NCBI RefSeq assembly: GCF_037975245.1
Contig: NC_092582.1
Span: forward strand, 12,130,001-12,194,000
Reading direction: 5' to 3'
DNA: 64,000 bases
From: Apostichopus japonicus
Taxonomy: Eukaryota; Echinodermata; Holothuroidea; Aspidochirotida; Stichopodidae
The stretch's first letter is position 1. Each line of letters opens with the position of its first letter. Below are positions 1 through 15,200 of this stretch, one piece after another. The translations under genes and the position numbers were made by a program. The notes beneath the pieces were generated by a model. It saw nothing but the letters and a program-made list of their open reading frames with translations. It was not told the origin of the DNA and did no database searches.

Positions 1-132
1 ATGCAAAAGAGAGCCTCGCTCATCAGCTCGTACAGTGCGCCACGCCATCGCGCCACTGTATGGACTGAGATATTAGGTCGATTAACTAATACTTACAGCT
101 CCCCATGTAGGCACTCGCTGTAAAAGATCGGC

Positions 133-220
133 AAAAGACGTCATCACCGGGGACTCGAACCACCGATGCAAAAGAGAGCCTCGCTCATCAGCTCGTACAG
201 TGCGCAACGCCATCGCGCCA
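133..220 (-). promoter_or_regulatory. tRNA-like Pol III A and B boxes in each satellite monomer (first example)
   Basis: On the minus strand each monomer has GGTTCGAGTCC (151-161 here), an exact match to the tRNA B-box consensus GGTTCGANTCC. About 48 nt upstream lies TGGCGCGATGG (210-220), which agrees with the A-box consensus TRGCNNAGTGG except for a swapped A/G pair. A T-run (TTTT, complement of 133-136) follows the B box by about 15 nt and could end a transcript of roughly 100 nt. Against function, another TTTT lies between the boxes, the D-arm-like stem is part of a longer dyad, and no convincing anticodon arm can be drawn. A tRNA-derived SINE head frozen in the satellite is the simplest reading. 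Transcription is not shown. Confidence 0.5.
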
Positions 221-3200
221 CTGTATGGACTGAGATATTAGGTCGATTAACTAATACTTACAGCTCCCCATGTAGGCACTCGCTGTAAAAGATCGGCAAA
301 AGACGTCATCACCGGGGACTCGAACCACCGATGCAAAAGAGAGCCTCGCTCATCAGCTCGTACAGTGCGCCACGCCATCGCGCCACTGTATGGACTGAGA
401 TATTAGGTCGATTAACTAATACTTACAGCTCCCCATGTAGGCACTCGCTGTAAAAGATCGGCAAAAGACGTCATCACCGGGGACTCGAACCACCGATGCA
501 AAAGAGAGCCTCGCTCATCAGCTCGTACAGTGCGCCACGCCATCGCGCCACTGTATGGACTGAGATATTAGGTCGATTAACTAATACTTACAGCTCCCCA
601 TGTAGGCACTCGCTGTAAAAGATCGGCAAAAGACGTCATCACCGGGGACTCGAACCACCGATGCAAAAGAGAGCCTCGCTCATCAGCTCGTACAGTGCGC
701 CAAGCCATCGCGTCACTGTATGGACTGAGATATTAGGTCGATTAACTAATACTTACAGCTCCCCATGTAGGCACTCGCTGTAAAAGATCGGCAAAAGACG
801 TCATCACCGGGGACTCGAACCACCGATGCAAAAGAGAGCCTCGCTCATCAGCTCGTACAGTGCGCCACGCCATCGCGCCACTGTATGGACTGAGATATTA
901 GGTCGATTAACTCATACTTACAGCTCCCCATGTAGGCACTCGCTGTAAAAGATCGGCAAAAGACGTCATCACCGGGGACTCGAACCACCGATGCAAAAGA
1001 GAGCCTCGCTCATCAGCTCGTACAGTGCGCCACGCCATCGCGCCACTGTATGGACTGAGATATTAGGTCGATTAACTCATACTTACAGCTCCCCATGTAG
1101 GCACTCGCTGTAAAAGATCGGCAAAAGACGTCATCACCGGGGACTCGAACCACCGATGCAAAAGAGAGCCTCGCTCATCAGCTCGTACAGTGCGCCACGC
1201 CATCGCGCCACTGTATGGACTGAGATATTAGGTCGATTAACTCATACTTACAGCTCCCCATGTAGGCACTCGCTGTAAAAGATCGGCAAAAGACGTCATC
1301 ACCGGGGACTCGAACCACCGATGCAAAAGAGAGCCTCGCTCATCAGCTCGTACAGTGCGCCACGCCATCGCGCCACTGTATGGACTGAGATATTAGGTCG
1401 ATTAACTCATACTTACAGCTCCCCATGTAGGCACTCGCTGTAAAAGATCGGCAAAAGACGTCATCACCGGGGACTCGAACCACCGATGCAAAAGAGAGCC
1501 TCGCTCATCAGCTCGTACAGTGCGCCACGCCATCGCGCCACTGTATGGACTGAGATATTAGGTCGATTAACTCATACTTACAGCTCCCCATGTAGGCACT
1601 CGCTGTAAAAGATCGGCAAAAGACGTCATCACCGGGGACTCGAACCACCGATGCAAAAGAGAGCCTCGCTCATCAGCTCGTACAGTGCGCCACGCCATCG
1701 CGCCACTGTATGGACTGAGATATTAGGTCGATTAACTCATACTTACAGCTCCCCATGTAGGCACTCGCTGTAAAAGATCGGCAAAAGACGTCATCACCGG
1801 GGACTCGAACCACCGATGCAAAAGAGAGCCTCGCTCATCAGCTCGTACAGTGCGCCAAGCCATCGCGCCACTGTATGGACTGAGATATTAGGTCGATTAA
1901 CTAATACTTACAGCTCCCCATGTAGGCACTCGCTGTAAAAGATCGGCAAAAGACGTCATCACCGGGGACTCGAACCACCGATGCAAAAGAGAGCCTCGCT
2001 CATCAGCTCGTACAGTGCGCCACGCCATCGCGCCACTGTATGGACTGAGATATTAGGTCGATTAACTAATACTTACAGCTCCCCATGTAGGCACTCGCTG
2101 TAAAAGATCGGCAAAAGTCGTCATCACCGGGGACTCGAACCACCGATGCAAAAGAGAGCCTCGCTCATCAGCTCGTACAGTGCGCAACGCCATCGCGCCA
2201 CTGTATGGACTGAGATATTAGGTCGATTAACTAATACTTACAGCTCCCCATGTAGGCACTCGCTGTAAAAGATCGGCAAAAGACGTCATCACCGGGGACT
2301 CGAACCACCGATGCAAAAGAGAGCCTCGCTCATCAGCTCGTACAGTGCGCAACGCCATCGCGCCACTGTATGGACTGAGATATTAGGTCGATTAACTAAT
2401 ACTTACAGCTCCCCATGTAGGCACTCGCTGTAAAAGATCGGCAAAAGACGTCATCACCGGGGACTCGAACCACCGATGCAAAAGAGAGCCTCGCTCATCA
2501 GCTCGTACAGTGCGCAACGCCATCGCGCCACTGTATGGACTGAGATATTAGGTCGATTAACTAATACTTACAGCTCCCCATGTAGGCACTCGCTGTAAAA
2601 GATCGGCAAAAGACGTCATCACCGGGGACTCGAACCACCGATGCAAAAGAGAGCCTCGCTCATCAGCTCGTACAGTGCGCAACGCCATCGCGCCACTGTA
2701 TGGACTGAGATATTAGGTCGATTAACTAATACTTACAGCTCCCCATGTAGGCACTCGCTGTAAAAGATCGGCAAAAGACGTCATCACCGGGGACTCGAAC
2801 CACCGATGCAAAAGAGAGCCTCGCTCATCAGCTCGTACAGTGCGCCAAGCCATCGCGCCACTGTATGGACTGAGATATTAGGTCGATTAACTAATACTTA
2901 CAGCTCCCCATGTAGGCACTCGCTGTAAAAGATCGGCAAAAGACGTCATCACCGGGGACTCGAACCACCGATGCAAAAGAGAGCCTCGCTCATCAGCTCG
3001 TACAGTGCGACAAACCATCGCGCCACTGTATGGACTGAGATATTAGGTCGATTAACTAATACTTACAGCTCCCCATGTAGGCACTCGCTGTAAAAGATCG
3101 GCAAAAGACGTCATCACCGGGGACTCGAACCACCGATGCAAAAGAGAGCCTCGCTCATCAGCTCGTACAGTGCGCCACGCCATCGCGCCACTGTATGGAC

Positions 3201-6200
3201 TGAGATATTAGGTCGATTAACTAATACTTACAGCTCCCCATGTAGGAACTCGCTGTAAAAGATCGGCAAAAGACGTCATCACCGGGGACTCGAACCACCG
3301 ATGCAAAAGAGAGCCTCGCTCATCAGCTCGTACAGTGCGCCAAGCCATCGCGCCACTGTATGGACCGAGATATTAGGTCGATTAACTAATACTTACAGCT
3401 CCCCATGTAGGCACTCGCTGTAAAAGATCGGCAAAAGACGTCATCACCGGGGACTCGAACCACCGATGCAAAAGAGAGCCTCGCTCATCAGCTCGTACAG
3501 TGCGCCAAGCCATCGCGTCACTGTATGGACTGAGATATTAGGTCGATTAACTAATACTTACAGCTCCCCATGTAGGCACTCGCTGTAAAAGATCGGCAAA
3601 AGACGTCATCACCGGGGACTCGAACCACCGATGCAAAAGAGAGCCTCGCTCATCAGCTCGTACAGTGCGCCAAGCCATCGCGCCACTGTATGGACTGAGA
3701 TATTAGGTCGATTAACTCATACTTACAGCTCCCCATGTAGGCACTCGCTGTAAAAGATCGGCAAAAGACGTCATCACCGGGGACTCGAACCACCGATGCA
3801 AAAGAGAGCCTCGCTCATCAGCTCGTACAGTGCGCCAAGCCATCGCGCCACTGTATGGACTGAGATATTAGGTCGATTAACTAATACTTACAGCTCCCCA
3901 TGTAGGCACTCGCTGTAAAAGATCGGCAAAAGACGTCATCACCGGGGACTCGAACCACCGATGCAAAAGAGAGCCTCGCTCATCAGCTCGTACAGTGCGC
4001 CAAGCCATCGCGCCACTGTATGGACTGAGATATTAGGTCGATTAACTAATACTTACAGCTCCCCATGTAGGCACTCGCTGTAAAAGATCGGCAAAAGACG
4101 TCATCACCGGGGACTCGAACCACCGATGCAAAAGAGAGCCTCGCTCATCAGCTCGTACAGTGCGCCACGCCATCGCGCCACTGTATGGACTGAGATATTA
4201 GGTCGATTAACTAATACTTACAGCTCCCCATGTAGGCACTCGCTGTAAAAGATCGGCAAAAGACGTCATCACCGGGGACTCGAACCACCGATGCAAAAGA
4301 GAGCCTCGCTCATCAGCTCGTACAGTGCGCAACGCCATCGCGCCACTGTATGGACTGAGATATTAGGTCGATTAACTAATACTTACAGCTCCCCATGTAG
4401 GCACTCGCTGTAAAAGATCGGCAAAAAACGTCATCACCGGGGACTCGAACCACCGATGCAAAAGAGAGCCTCGCTCATCAGCTCGTACAGTGCGCAACGC
4501 CATCGCGCCACTGTATGGACTGAGATATTAGGTCGATTAACTAATACTTACAGCTCCCCATGTAGGCACTCGCTGTAAAAGATCGGCAAAAGACGTCATC
4601 ACCGGGGACTCGAACCACCGATGCAAAAGAGAGCCTCGCTCATCAGCTCGTACAGTGCGCCAAACCATCGCGCCACTGTATGGACTGAGATATTAGGTCG
4701 ATTAACTCATACTTACAGCTCCCCATGTAGGCACTCGCTGTAAAAGATCGGCAAAAGACGTCATCACCGGGGACTCGAACCACCGATGCAAAAGAGAGCC
4801 TCGCTCATCAGCTCGTACAGTGCGCAACGCCATCGCGCCACTGTATGGACTGAGATATTAGGTCGATTAACTCATACTTACAGCTCCCCATGTAGGCACT
4901 CGCTGTAAAAGATCGGCAAAAGACGTCATCACCGGGGACTCGAACCACCGATGCAAAAGAGAGCCTCGCTCATCAGCTCGTACAGTGCGCAACGCCATCG
5001 CGCCACTGTATGGACTGAGATATTAGGTCGATTAACTAATACTTACAGCTCCCCATGTAGGCACTCGCTGTAAAAGATCGGCAAAAGTCGTCATCACCGG
5101 GGACTCGAACCACCGATGCAAAAGAGAGCCTCGCTCATCAGCTCGTACAGTGCGCAACGCCATCGCGCCACTGTATGGACTGAGATATTAGGTCGATTAA
5201 CTAATACTTACAGCTCCCCATGTAGGCACTCGCTGTAAAAGATCGGCAAAAGTCGTCATCACCGGGGACTCGAACCACCGATGCAAAAGAGAGCCTCGCT
5301 CATCAGCTCGTACAGTGCGCAACGCCATCGCGCCACTGTATGGACTGAGATATTAGGTCGATTAACTAATACTTACAGCTCCCCATGTAGGCACTCGCTG
5401 TAAAAGATCGGCAAAAGACGTCATCACCGGGGACTCGAACCACCGATGCAAAAGAGAGCCTCGCTCATCAGCTCGTACAGTGCGCAACGCCATCGCGCCA
5501 CTGTATGGACTGAGATATTAGGTCGATTAACTAATACTTACAGCTCCCCATGTAGGCACTCGCTGTAAAAGATCGGCAAAAGACGTCATCACCGGGGACT
5601 CGAACCACCGATGCAAAAGAGAGCCTCGCTCATCAGCTCGTACAGTGCGCAACGCCATCGCGCCACTGTATGGACTGAGATATTAGGTCGATTAACTAAT
5701 ACTTACAGCTCCCCATGTAGGCACTCGCTGTAAAAGATCGGCAAAAGACGTCATCACCGGGGACTCGAACCACCGATGCAAAAGAGAGCCTCGCTCATCA
5801 GCTCGTACAGTGCGCCAAGCCATCGCGCCACTGTATGGACTGAGATATTAGGTCGATTAACTAATACTTACAGCTCCCCATGTAGGCACTCGCTGTAAAA
5901 GATCGGCAAAAGACGTCATCACCGGGGACTCGAACCACCGATGCAAAAGAGAGCCTCGCTCATCAGCTCGTACAGTGCGCCAAGCCATCGCGCCACTGTA
6001 TGGACTGAGATATTAGGTCGATTAACTAATACTTACAGCTCCCCATGTAGGCACTCGCTGTAAAAGATCGGCAAAAGACGTCATCACCGGGGACTCGAAC
6101 CACCGATGCAAAAGAGAGCCTCGCTCATCAGCTCGTACAGTGCGCCACGCCATCGCGCCACTGTATGGACTGAGATATTAGGTCGATTAACTAATACTTA

Positions 6201-9200
6201 CAGCTCCCCATGTAGGAACTCGCTGTAAAAGATCGGCAAAAGTCGTCATCACCGGGGACTCGAACCACCGATGCAAAAGAGAGCCTCGCTCATCAGCTCG
6301 TACAGTGCGCAACGCCATCGCGCCACTGTATGGACTGAGATATTAGGTCGATTAACTAATACTTACAGCTCCCCATGTAGGCACTCGCTGTAAAAGATCG
6401 GCAAAAGACGTCATCACCGGGGACTCGAACCACCGATGCAAAAGAGAGCCTCGCTCATCAGCTCGTACAGTGCGCAACGCCATCGCGCCACTGTATGGAC
6501 TGAGATATTAGGTCGATTAACTAATACTTACAGCTCCCCATGTAGGCACTCGCTGTAAAAGATCGGCAAAAGACGTCATCACCGGGGACTCGAACCACCG
6601 ATGCAAAAGAGAGCCTCGCTCATCAGCTCGTACAGTGCGCCAAGCCATCGCGCCACTGTATGGACTGAGATATTAGGTCGATTAACTAATACATACAGCT
6701 CCCCATGTAGGCACTCGCTGTAAAAGATCGGCAAAAGACGTCATCACCGGGGACTCGAACCACCGATGCAAAAGAGAGCCTCGCTCATCAGCTCGTACAG
6801 TGCGCCACGCCATCGCGCCACTGTATGGACTGAGATATTAGGTCCACTAACTAATACTTACAGCTCCCCATGTAGGCACTCGCTGTAAAAGATCGGCAAA
6901 AGACGTCATCACCGGGGACTCGAATCACCGATGCAAAAGAGAGCCTCGCTCATCAGCTCGTACAGTGCGCCACGCCATCGCGCCACTGTATGGACTGAGA
7001 TATTAGGTCCACTAACTAATACTTACAGCTCCCCATGTAGGCACTCGCTGTAAAAGATCGGCAAAAGACGTCATCACCGGGGACTCGAACCACCGATGCA
7101 AAAGAGAGCCTCGCTCATCAGCTCGTACAGTGCGCCACGCCATCGCGCCACTGTATGGACTGAGATATTAGGTCCACTAACTAATACTGACAGCTCCCCA
7201 TGTAGGCACTCGCTGTAAAAGATCGGCAAAAGACGTCATCACCGGGGACTCGAACCACCGATGCAAAAGAGAGCCTCGCTCATCAGCTCGTACAGTGCGC
7301 CAAGCCATCGCGCCACTGTATGGACTGAGATATTAGGTCGATTAACTAATACTGACAGCTCCCCATGTAGGCACTCGCTGTAAAAGATCGGCAAAAGACG
7401 TCATCACCGGGGACTCGAACCACCGATGCAAAAGAGAGCCTCGCTCTGCAGTTCGTACAGTGCGCCAAGCCATCGCGCCACTGTATGGACTGAGATATTA
7501 GGTCGATTAACTAATACTTACAGCTCCCCATGTAGGCACTCGCTGTAAAAGATCGGCAAAAGACGTCATCACCGGGGACTCGAACCACCGATGCAAAAGA
7601 GAGCCTCGCTCATCAGCTCGTACAGTGCGCCACGCCATCGCGCCACTGTATGGACTGAGATATTAGGTCCACTAACTAATACTTACAGCTCCCCATGTAG
7701 GCACTCGCTGTAAAAGGTCGGCAAAAGACGTCATCCCCGGGGACTCGAACCACCGATGCAAAAGAGAGCCTCGCTCATCAGCTCGTACAGTGCGCCAAGC
7801 CATCGCGCCACTGTATGGACTGAGATATTAGGTCGATTAACTAATACTTACAGCTCCCCATGTAGGCACTCGCTGTAAAAGATCGGCAAAAGACGTCATC
7901 ACCGGGGACTCGAACCACCGATGCAAAAGAGAGCCTCGCTCATCAGCTCGTACAGTGCGCCAAGCCATCGCGCCACTGTATGGACTGAGATATTAGGTCG
8001 ATTAACTAATACTTACAGCTCCCCATGTAGGCACTCGCTGTAAAAGATCGGCAAAAGACGTCATCACCGGGGACTCGAACCACCGATGCAAAAGAGAGCC
8101 TCGCTCTGCAGCTCGTACAGTGCGCCAAGCCATCGCGCCACTGTATGGACTGAGATATTAGGTCGATTAACTAATACTTACAGCTCCCCATGTAGGCACT
8201 CGCTGTAAAAGATCGGCAAAAGACGTCATCACCGGGGACTCGAACCACCGATGCAAAAGAGAGCCTCGCTCTGCAGCTCGTACAGTGCGCCACGCCATCG
8301 CGCCACTGTATGGACTGAGATATTAGGTCGATTAACTAATACTTACAGCTCCCCATGTAGGCACTCGCTGTAAAAGATCGGCAAAAGACGTCATCACCGG
8401 GGACTCGAACCACCGATGCAAAAGAGAGCCTCGCTCATCAGCTCGTACAGTGCGCCAAGCCATCGCGCCACTGTATGGACTGAGATATTAGGTCGATTAA
8501 CTAATACTTACAGCTCCCCATGTAGGCACTCGCTGTAAAAGATCGGCAAACGTCGTCATCACCGGGGACACGAACCACCGATGCAAAAGAGAGCCTCGCT
8601 CATCAGCTCGTACAGTGCGCCAAGCCATCGCGCCACTGTATGGACTGAGATATTAGGTCGATTAACTAATACTTACAGCTCCCCATGTAGGCACTCGCTG
8701 TAAAAGATCGGCAAACGTCGTCATCACCGGGGACACGAACCACCGATGCAAAAGAGAGCCTCGCTCATCAGCTCGTACAGTGCGCCACGCCATCGCGCCA
8801 CTGTGTGGACTGAGATATTAGGTCGATTAACTAATACTTACAGCTCCCCATGTAGGCACTCGCTGTAAAAGATCGGCAAAAGACGTCATCACCGGGGACT
8901 CGAACCACCGATGCAAAAGAGAGCCTCGCTCATCAGCTCGTACAGTGCGAAACGCCATCGCGCCACTGTATGGACTGAGATATTAGGTCGATTAACTAAT
9001 ACTTACAGCTCCCCATGTAGGCACTCGCTGTAAAAGATCGGCAAAAGACGTCATCACCGGGGACTCGAACCACCGATGCAAAAGAGAGCCTCGCTCATCA
9101 GCTCGTACAGTGCGCCAAGCCATCGCGCCACTGTATGGACCGGGATATTAGGTCGATTAACTAATACTTACAGCTCCCCATGTAGGCACTCGCTGTAAAA

Positions 9201-12200
9201 GATCGGCAAAAGACGTCATCACCGGGGACTCGAACCACCGATGCAAAAGAGAGCCTCGCTCATCAGCTCGTACAGTGCGCCAAGCCATCGCGCCACTGTA
9301 TGGACCGGGATATTAGGTCGATTAACTAATACTTACAGCTTCCCATGTAGGCACTCGCTGTAAAAGATCGGCAAAAGACGTCATCACCGGGGACTCGAAC
9401 CACCGATGCAAAAGAGAGCCTCGCTCATCAGCTCGTACAGTGCGCCAAGCCATCGCGCCACTGTATGGACTGAGATATTAGGTCGATTAACTAATACTTA
9501 CAGCTCCCCATGTAGGCACTCGCTGTAAAAGATCGGCAAAAGACGTCATCACCGGGGACTCGAACCACCGATGCAAAAGAGAGCCTCGCTCATCAGCTCG
9601 TACAGTGCGCCAAGCCATCGCGCCACTGTATGGACTGAGATATTAGGTCGATTAACTAATACTTACAGCTCCCCATGTAGGCACTCGCTGTAAAAGATCG
9701 GCAAAAGACGTCATCACCGGGGACTCGAACCACCGATGCAAAAGAGAGCCTCGCTCATCAGCTCGTACAGTGCGCCAAGCCATCGCGCCACTGTATGGAC
9801 TGAGATATTAGGTCGATTAACTAATACTTACAGCTCCCCATGTAGGCACTCGCTGTAAAAGATCGGCAAAAGACGTCATCACCGGGGACTCGAACCACTG
9901 ATGCAAAAGAGAGCCTCGCTCATCAGCTCGTACAGTGCGCCACGCCATCGCGCCACTGTATGGACTGAGATATTAGGTCGATTAACTAATACTTACAGCT
10001 CCCCATGTAGGCACTCGCTGTAAAAGATCGGCAAAAGACGTCATCACCTGGGACTCGAACCACCGATGCAAAAGAGAGCCTCGCTCATCAGCTCGTACAG
10101 TGCGCCAAGCCATCGCGCCACTGTAAGGACTGAGATATTAGGTCGATTAACTAATACTTACAGCTCCCCATGTAGGCACTCGCTGTAAAAGATCGGCAAA
10201 CGTCGTCATCACCGGGGACTCGAACCACCGATGCAAAAGAGAGCCTCGCTCATCAGCTCGTACAGTGCGCCAAGCCATCGCGCCACTGTATGGACTGAGA
10301 TATTAGGTCGATTAACTAATACTTACAGCTCCCCATGTAGGCACTCGCTGTAAAAGATCGGCAAAAGACGTCATCACCGGGGACTCGAACCACCGATGCA
10401 AAAGAGAGCCTCGCTCATCAGCTCGTACAGTGCGCCACGCCATCGCGCCACTGTATGGACTGAGATATTAGGTCGATTAACTAATACTTACAGCTCCCCA
10501 TGTAGGCACTCGCTGTAAAAGATCGGCAAAAGACGTCATCACCGGGGACTCGAACCACCGATGCAAAAGAGAGCCTCGCTCATCAGCTCGTACAGTGCGC
10601 CACGCCATCGCGCCACTGTATGGACCGAGATATTAGGTCGATTAACTAATACTTACAGCTCCCCATGTAGGCACTCGCTGTAAAAGATCGGCAAAAGACG
10701 TCATCACCGGGGACTCGAACCACCGATGCAAAAGAGAGCCTCGCTCATCAGCTCGTACAGTGCGCCACGCCATCGCGCCACTGTATGGACCGAGATATTA
10801 GGTCGATTAACTAATACTTACAGCTCCCCATGTAGGCACTCGCTGCAAAAGATCGGCAAAAGACGTCATCACCGGGGACTCGAACCACCGATGCAAAAGA
10901 GAGCCTCGCTCATCAGCTCGTACAGTGCGCCACGCCATCGCGCCACTGTATGGACTGAGATATTAGGTCGATTAACTAATACTTACAGCTCCCCATGTAG
11001 GCACTCGCTGTAAAAGATCGGCAAAAGACGTCATCACCGGGGACTCGAACCACCGATGCAAAAGAGAGCCTCGCTCGTCAGCTCGTACAGTGCGCAACGC
11101 CATCGCGCCACTGTATGGACTGAGATATTAGGTCGATTAACTAATACTTACAGCTCCCCATGTAGGCACTCGCTGTAAAAGATCGGCAAAAGACGTCATC
11201 ACCGGGGACTCGAACCACCGATGCAAAAGAGAGCCTCGCTCGTCAGCTCGTACAGTGCGCAACGCCATCGCGCCACTGTATGGACTGAGATATTAGGTCG
11301 ATTAACTAATACTTACAGCTCCCCATGTAGGCACTCGCTGTAAAAGATCGGCAAAAGACGTCATCACCGGGGACTCGAACCACCGATGCAAAAGAGAGCC
11401 TCGCTCGTCAGCTCGTACAGTGCGCCAAGCCATCGCGCCACTGTATGGACTGAGATATTAGGTCGATTAACTAATACTTACAGCTCCCCATGTAGGCACT
11501 CGCTGTAAAAGATCGGCAAAAGACGTCATCACCGGGGACTCGAACCACCGATGCAAAAGAGAGCCTCGCTCATCAGCTCGTACAGTGCGCCAAGCCATCG
11601 CGCCACTGTATGGACTGAGATATTAGGTCGATTAACTAATACTTACAGCTCCCCATGTAGGCACTCGCTGTAAAAGATCGGCAAAAGACGTCATCACCGG
11701 GGACTCGAACCACCGATGCAAAAGAGAGCCTCGCTCATCAGCTCGTACAGTGCGCCACGCCATCGCGCCACTGTATGGACTGAGATATTAGGTCGATTAA
11801 CTAATACTTACAGCTCCCCATGTAGGCACTCGCTGTAAAAGATCGGCAAAAGACGTCATCACCGGGGACTCGAACCACCGATGCAAAAGAGAGCCTCGCT
11901 CATCAGCTCGTACAGTGCGCCACGCCATCGCGCCACTGTATGGACTGAGATATTAGGTCGATTAACTAATACTTACAGCTCCCCATGTAGGCACTCGCTG
12001 TAAAAGATCGGCAAAAGACGTCATCACCGCGGACTCGAACCACCGATGCAAAAGAGAGCCTCGCTCATCAGCTCGTACAGTGCGCCAAGCCATCGCGCCA
12101 CTGTATGGACTGAGATATTAGGTGGATTAACTAATACTTACAGCTCCCCATGTAGGCACTCGCTGTAAAAGATCGGCAAAAGACGTCATCACCGGGGACT

Positions 12201-15200
12201 CGAACCACCGATGCAAAAGAGAGCCTCGCTCATCAGCTCGTACAGTGCGCCACGCCATCGCGCCACTGTATGGACTGAGATATTAGGTCGATTAACTAAT
12301 ACTTACAGCTCCCCATGTAGGCACTCGCTGTAAAAGATCGGCAAAAGACGTCATCACCGGGGACTCGAACCACCGATGCAAAAGAGAGCCTCGCTCATCA
12401 GCTCGTACAGTGCGCCAAGCCATCGCGCCACTGTATGGACTGAGATATTAGGTCGATTAACTAATACTTACAGCTCCCCATGTAGGCACTCGCTGTAAAA
12501 GATCGGCAAAAGACGTCATCACCGGGGACTCGAACCACCGATGCAAAAGAGAGCCTCGCTCATCAGCTCGTACAGTGCGCCACGCCATCGCGCCACTGTA
12601 TGGACTGAGATATTAGGTCGTTTAACTAATACTTACAGCTCCCCATGTAGGCACTCGCTGTAAAAGATCGGCAAAAGACGTCATCACCGGGGACTCGAAC
12701 CACCGATGCAAAAGAGAGCCTCGCTCATCAGCTCGTACAGTGCGCCACGCCATCGCGCCACTGTATGGACTGAGATATTAGGTCGATTAACTATTACTTA
12801 CAGCTCCCCATGTAGGCACTCGCTGTAAAAGATCGGCAAAAGACGTCATCACCGGGGACTCGAACCACCGATGCAAAAGAGAGCCTCGCTCATCAGCTCG
12901 TACAGTGCGCCACGCCATCGCGCCACTGTATGGACTGAGATATTAGGTCGATTAACTATTACTTACAGCTCCCCATGTAGGCACTCGCTGTAAAAGATCG
13001 GCAAAAGACGTCATCACCGGGGACTCGAACCACCGATGCAAAAGAGAGCCTCGCTCATCAGCTCGTACAGTGCGCCACGCCATCGCGCCACTGTATGGAC
13101 TGAGATATTAGGTCGATTAACTAATACTTACAGCTCCCCATGTAGGCACTCGCTGTAAAAGATCGGCAAAAGACGTCATCACCGGGGACTCGAACCACCG
13201 ATGCAAAAGAGAGCCTCGCTCATCAGCTCGTACAGTGCGCCACGCCATCGCGCCACTGTATGGACTGAGATATTAGGTCGATTAACTAATACTTACAGCT
13301 CCCCATGTAGGCACTCGCTGTAAAAGATCGGCAAAAGACGTCATCACCGGGGACTCGAACCACCGATGCAAAAGAGAGCCTCGCTCATCAGCTCGTACAG
13401 TGCGCAACGCCATCGCGCCACTGTATGGACTGAGATATTAGGTCGATTAACTAATACTTACAGCTCCCCATGTAGGCACTCGCTGTAAAAGATCGGCAAA
13501 AGACGTCATCACCGGGGACTCGAACCACCGATGCAAAAGAGAGCCTCGCTCATCAGCTCGTACAGTGCGCCAAGCCATCGCGCCACTGTATGGACTGAGA
13601 TATTAGGTCGATTAACTAATACTTACAGCTCCCCATGTAGGCACTCGCTGTAAAAGATCGGCAAAAGACGTCATCACCGGGGACTCGAACCACCGATGCA
13701 AAAGAGAGCCTCGCTCATCAGCTCGTACAGTGCGCCAAGCCATCGCGCCACTGTATGGACTGAGATATTAGGTCGATTAACTAATACTTACAGCTCCCCA
13801 TGTAGGCACTCGCTGTAAAAGATCGGCAAAAGACGTCATCACCGGGGACTCGAACCACCGATGCAAAAGAGAGCCTCGCTCATCAGCTCGTACAGTGCGC
13901 CAAGCCATCGCGCCACTGTATGGACTGAGATATTAGGTCGATTAACTAATACTTACAGCTCCCCATGTAGGCACTCGCTGTAAAAGATCGGCAAAAGACG
14001 TCATCACCGGGGACTCGAACCACCGATGCAAAAGAGAGCCTCGCTCATCAGCTCGTACAGTGCGCCAAGCCATCGCGCCACTGTATGGACTGAGATATTA
14101 GGTCGATTAACTAATACTTACAGCTCCCCATGTAGGCACTCGCTGTAAAAGATCGGCAAAAGACGTCATCACCGGGGACTCGAACCACCGATGCAAAAGA
14201 GAGCCTCGCTCGTCAGCTCGTACAGTGAGCCACGCCATCGCGCCACTGTATGGACTGAGATATTAGGTCGATTAACTAATACTTACAGCTCCCCATGTAG
14301 GCACTCGCTGTAAAAGATCGGCAAAAGACGTCATCACCGGGGACTCGAACCACCGATGCAAAAGACAGCCTCGCTCGTCAGCTCGTACAGTGCGCCACGC
14401 CATCGCGCCACTGTATGGACTGAGATATTAGGTCGATTAACTAATACTTACAGCTCCCCATGTAGGCACTCGCTGTAAAAGATCGGCAAAAGACGTCATC
14501 ACCGGGGACTCGAACCACCGATGCAAAAGACAGCCTCGCTCGTCAGCTCGTACAGTGCGCAAAGCCATCGCGCCACTGTATGGACTGAGATATTAGGTCG
14601 ATTAACTAATACTTACAGCTCCCCATGTAGGCACTCGCTGTAAAAGATCGGCAAAAGACGTCATCACCGGGGACTCGAACCACCGATGCAAAAGAGAGCC
14701 TCGCTCGTCAGCTCGTACAGTGCGCCACGCCATCGCGCCACTGTATGGACTGAGATATTAGGTCGATTAACTAATACTTACAGCTCCCCATGTAGGCACT
14801 CGCTGTAAAAGATCGCCAAAAGACGTCATCACCGGGGACTCGAACCACCGATGCAAAAGAGAGCCTCGCTCGTCAGCTCGTACAGTGCGCCACGCCATCG
14901 CGCCACTGTATGGACTGAGATATTAGGTCGATTAACTAATACTTACAGCTCCCCATGTAGGCACTCGCTGTAAAAGATCGCCAAAAGACGTCATCACCGG
15001 GGACTCGAACCACCGATGCAAAAGAGAGCCTCGCTCGTCAGCTCGTACAGTGCGCCACGCCATCGCGCCACTGTATGGACTGAGATATTAGGTCGATTAA
15101 CTATTACTTACAGCTCCCCATGTAGGCACTCGCTGTAAAAGATCGGCAAAAGACGTCATCACCGGGGACTCGAACCACCGATGCAAAAGAGAGCCTCGCT

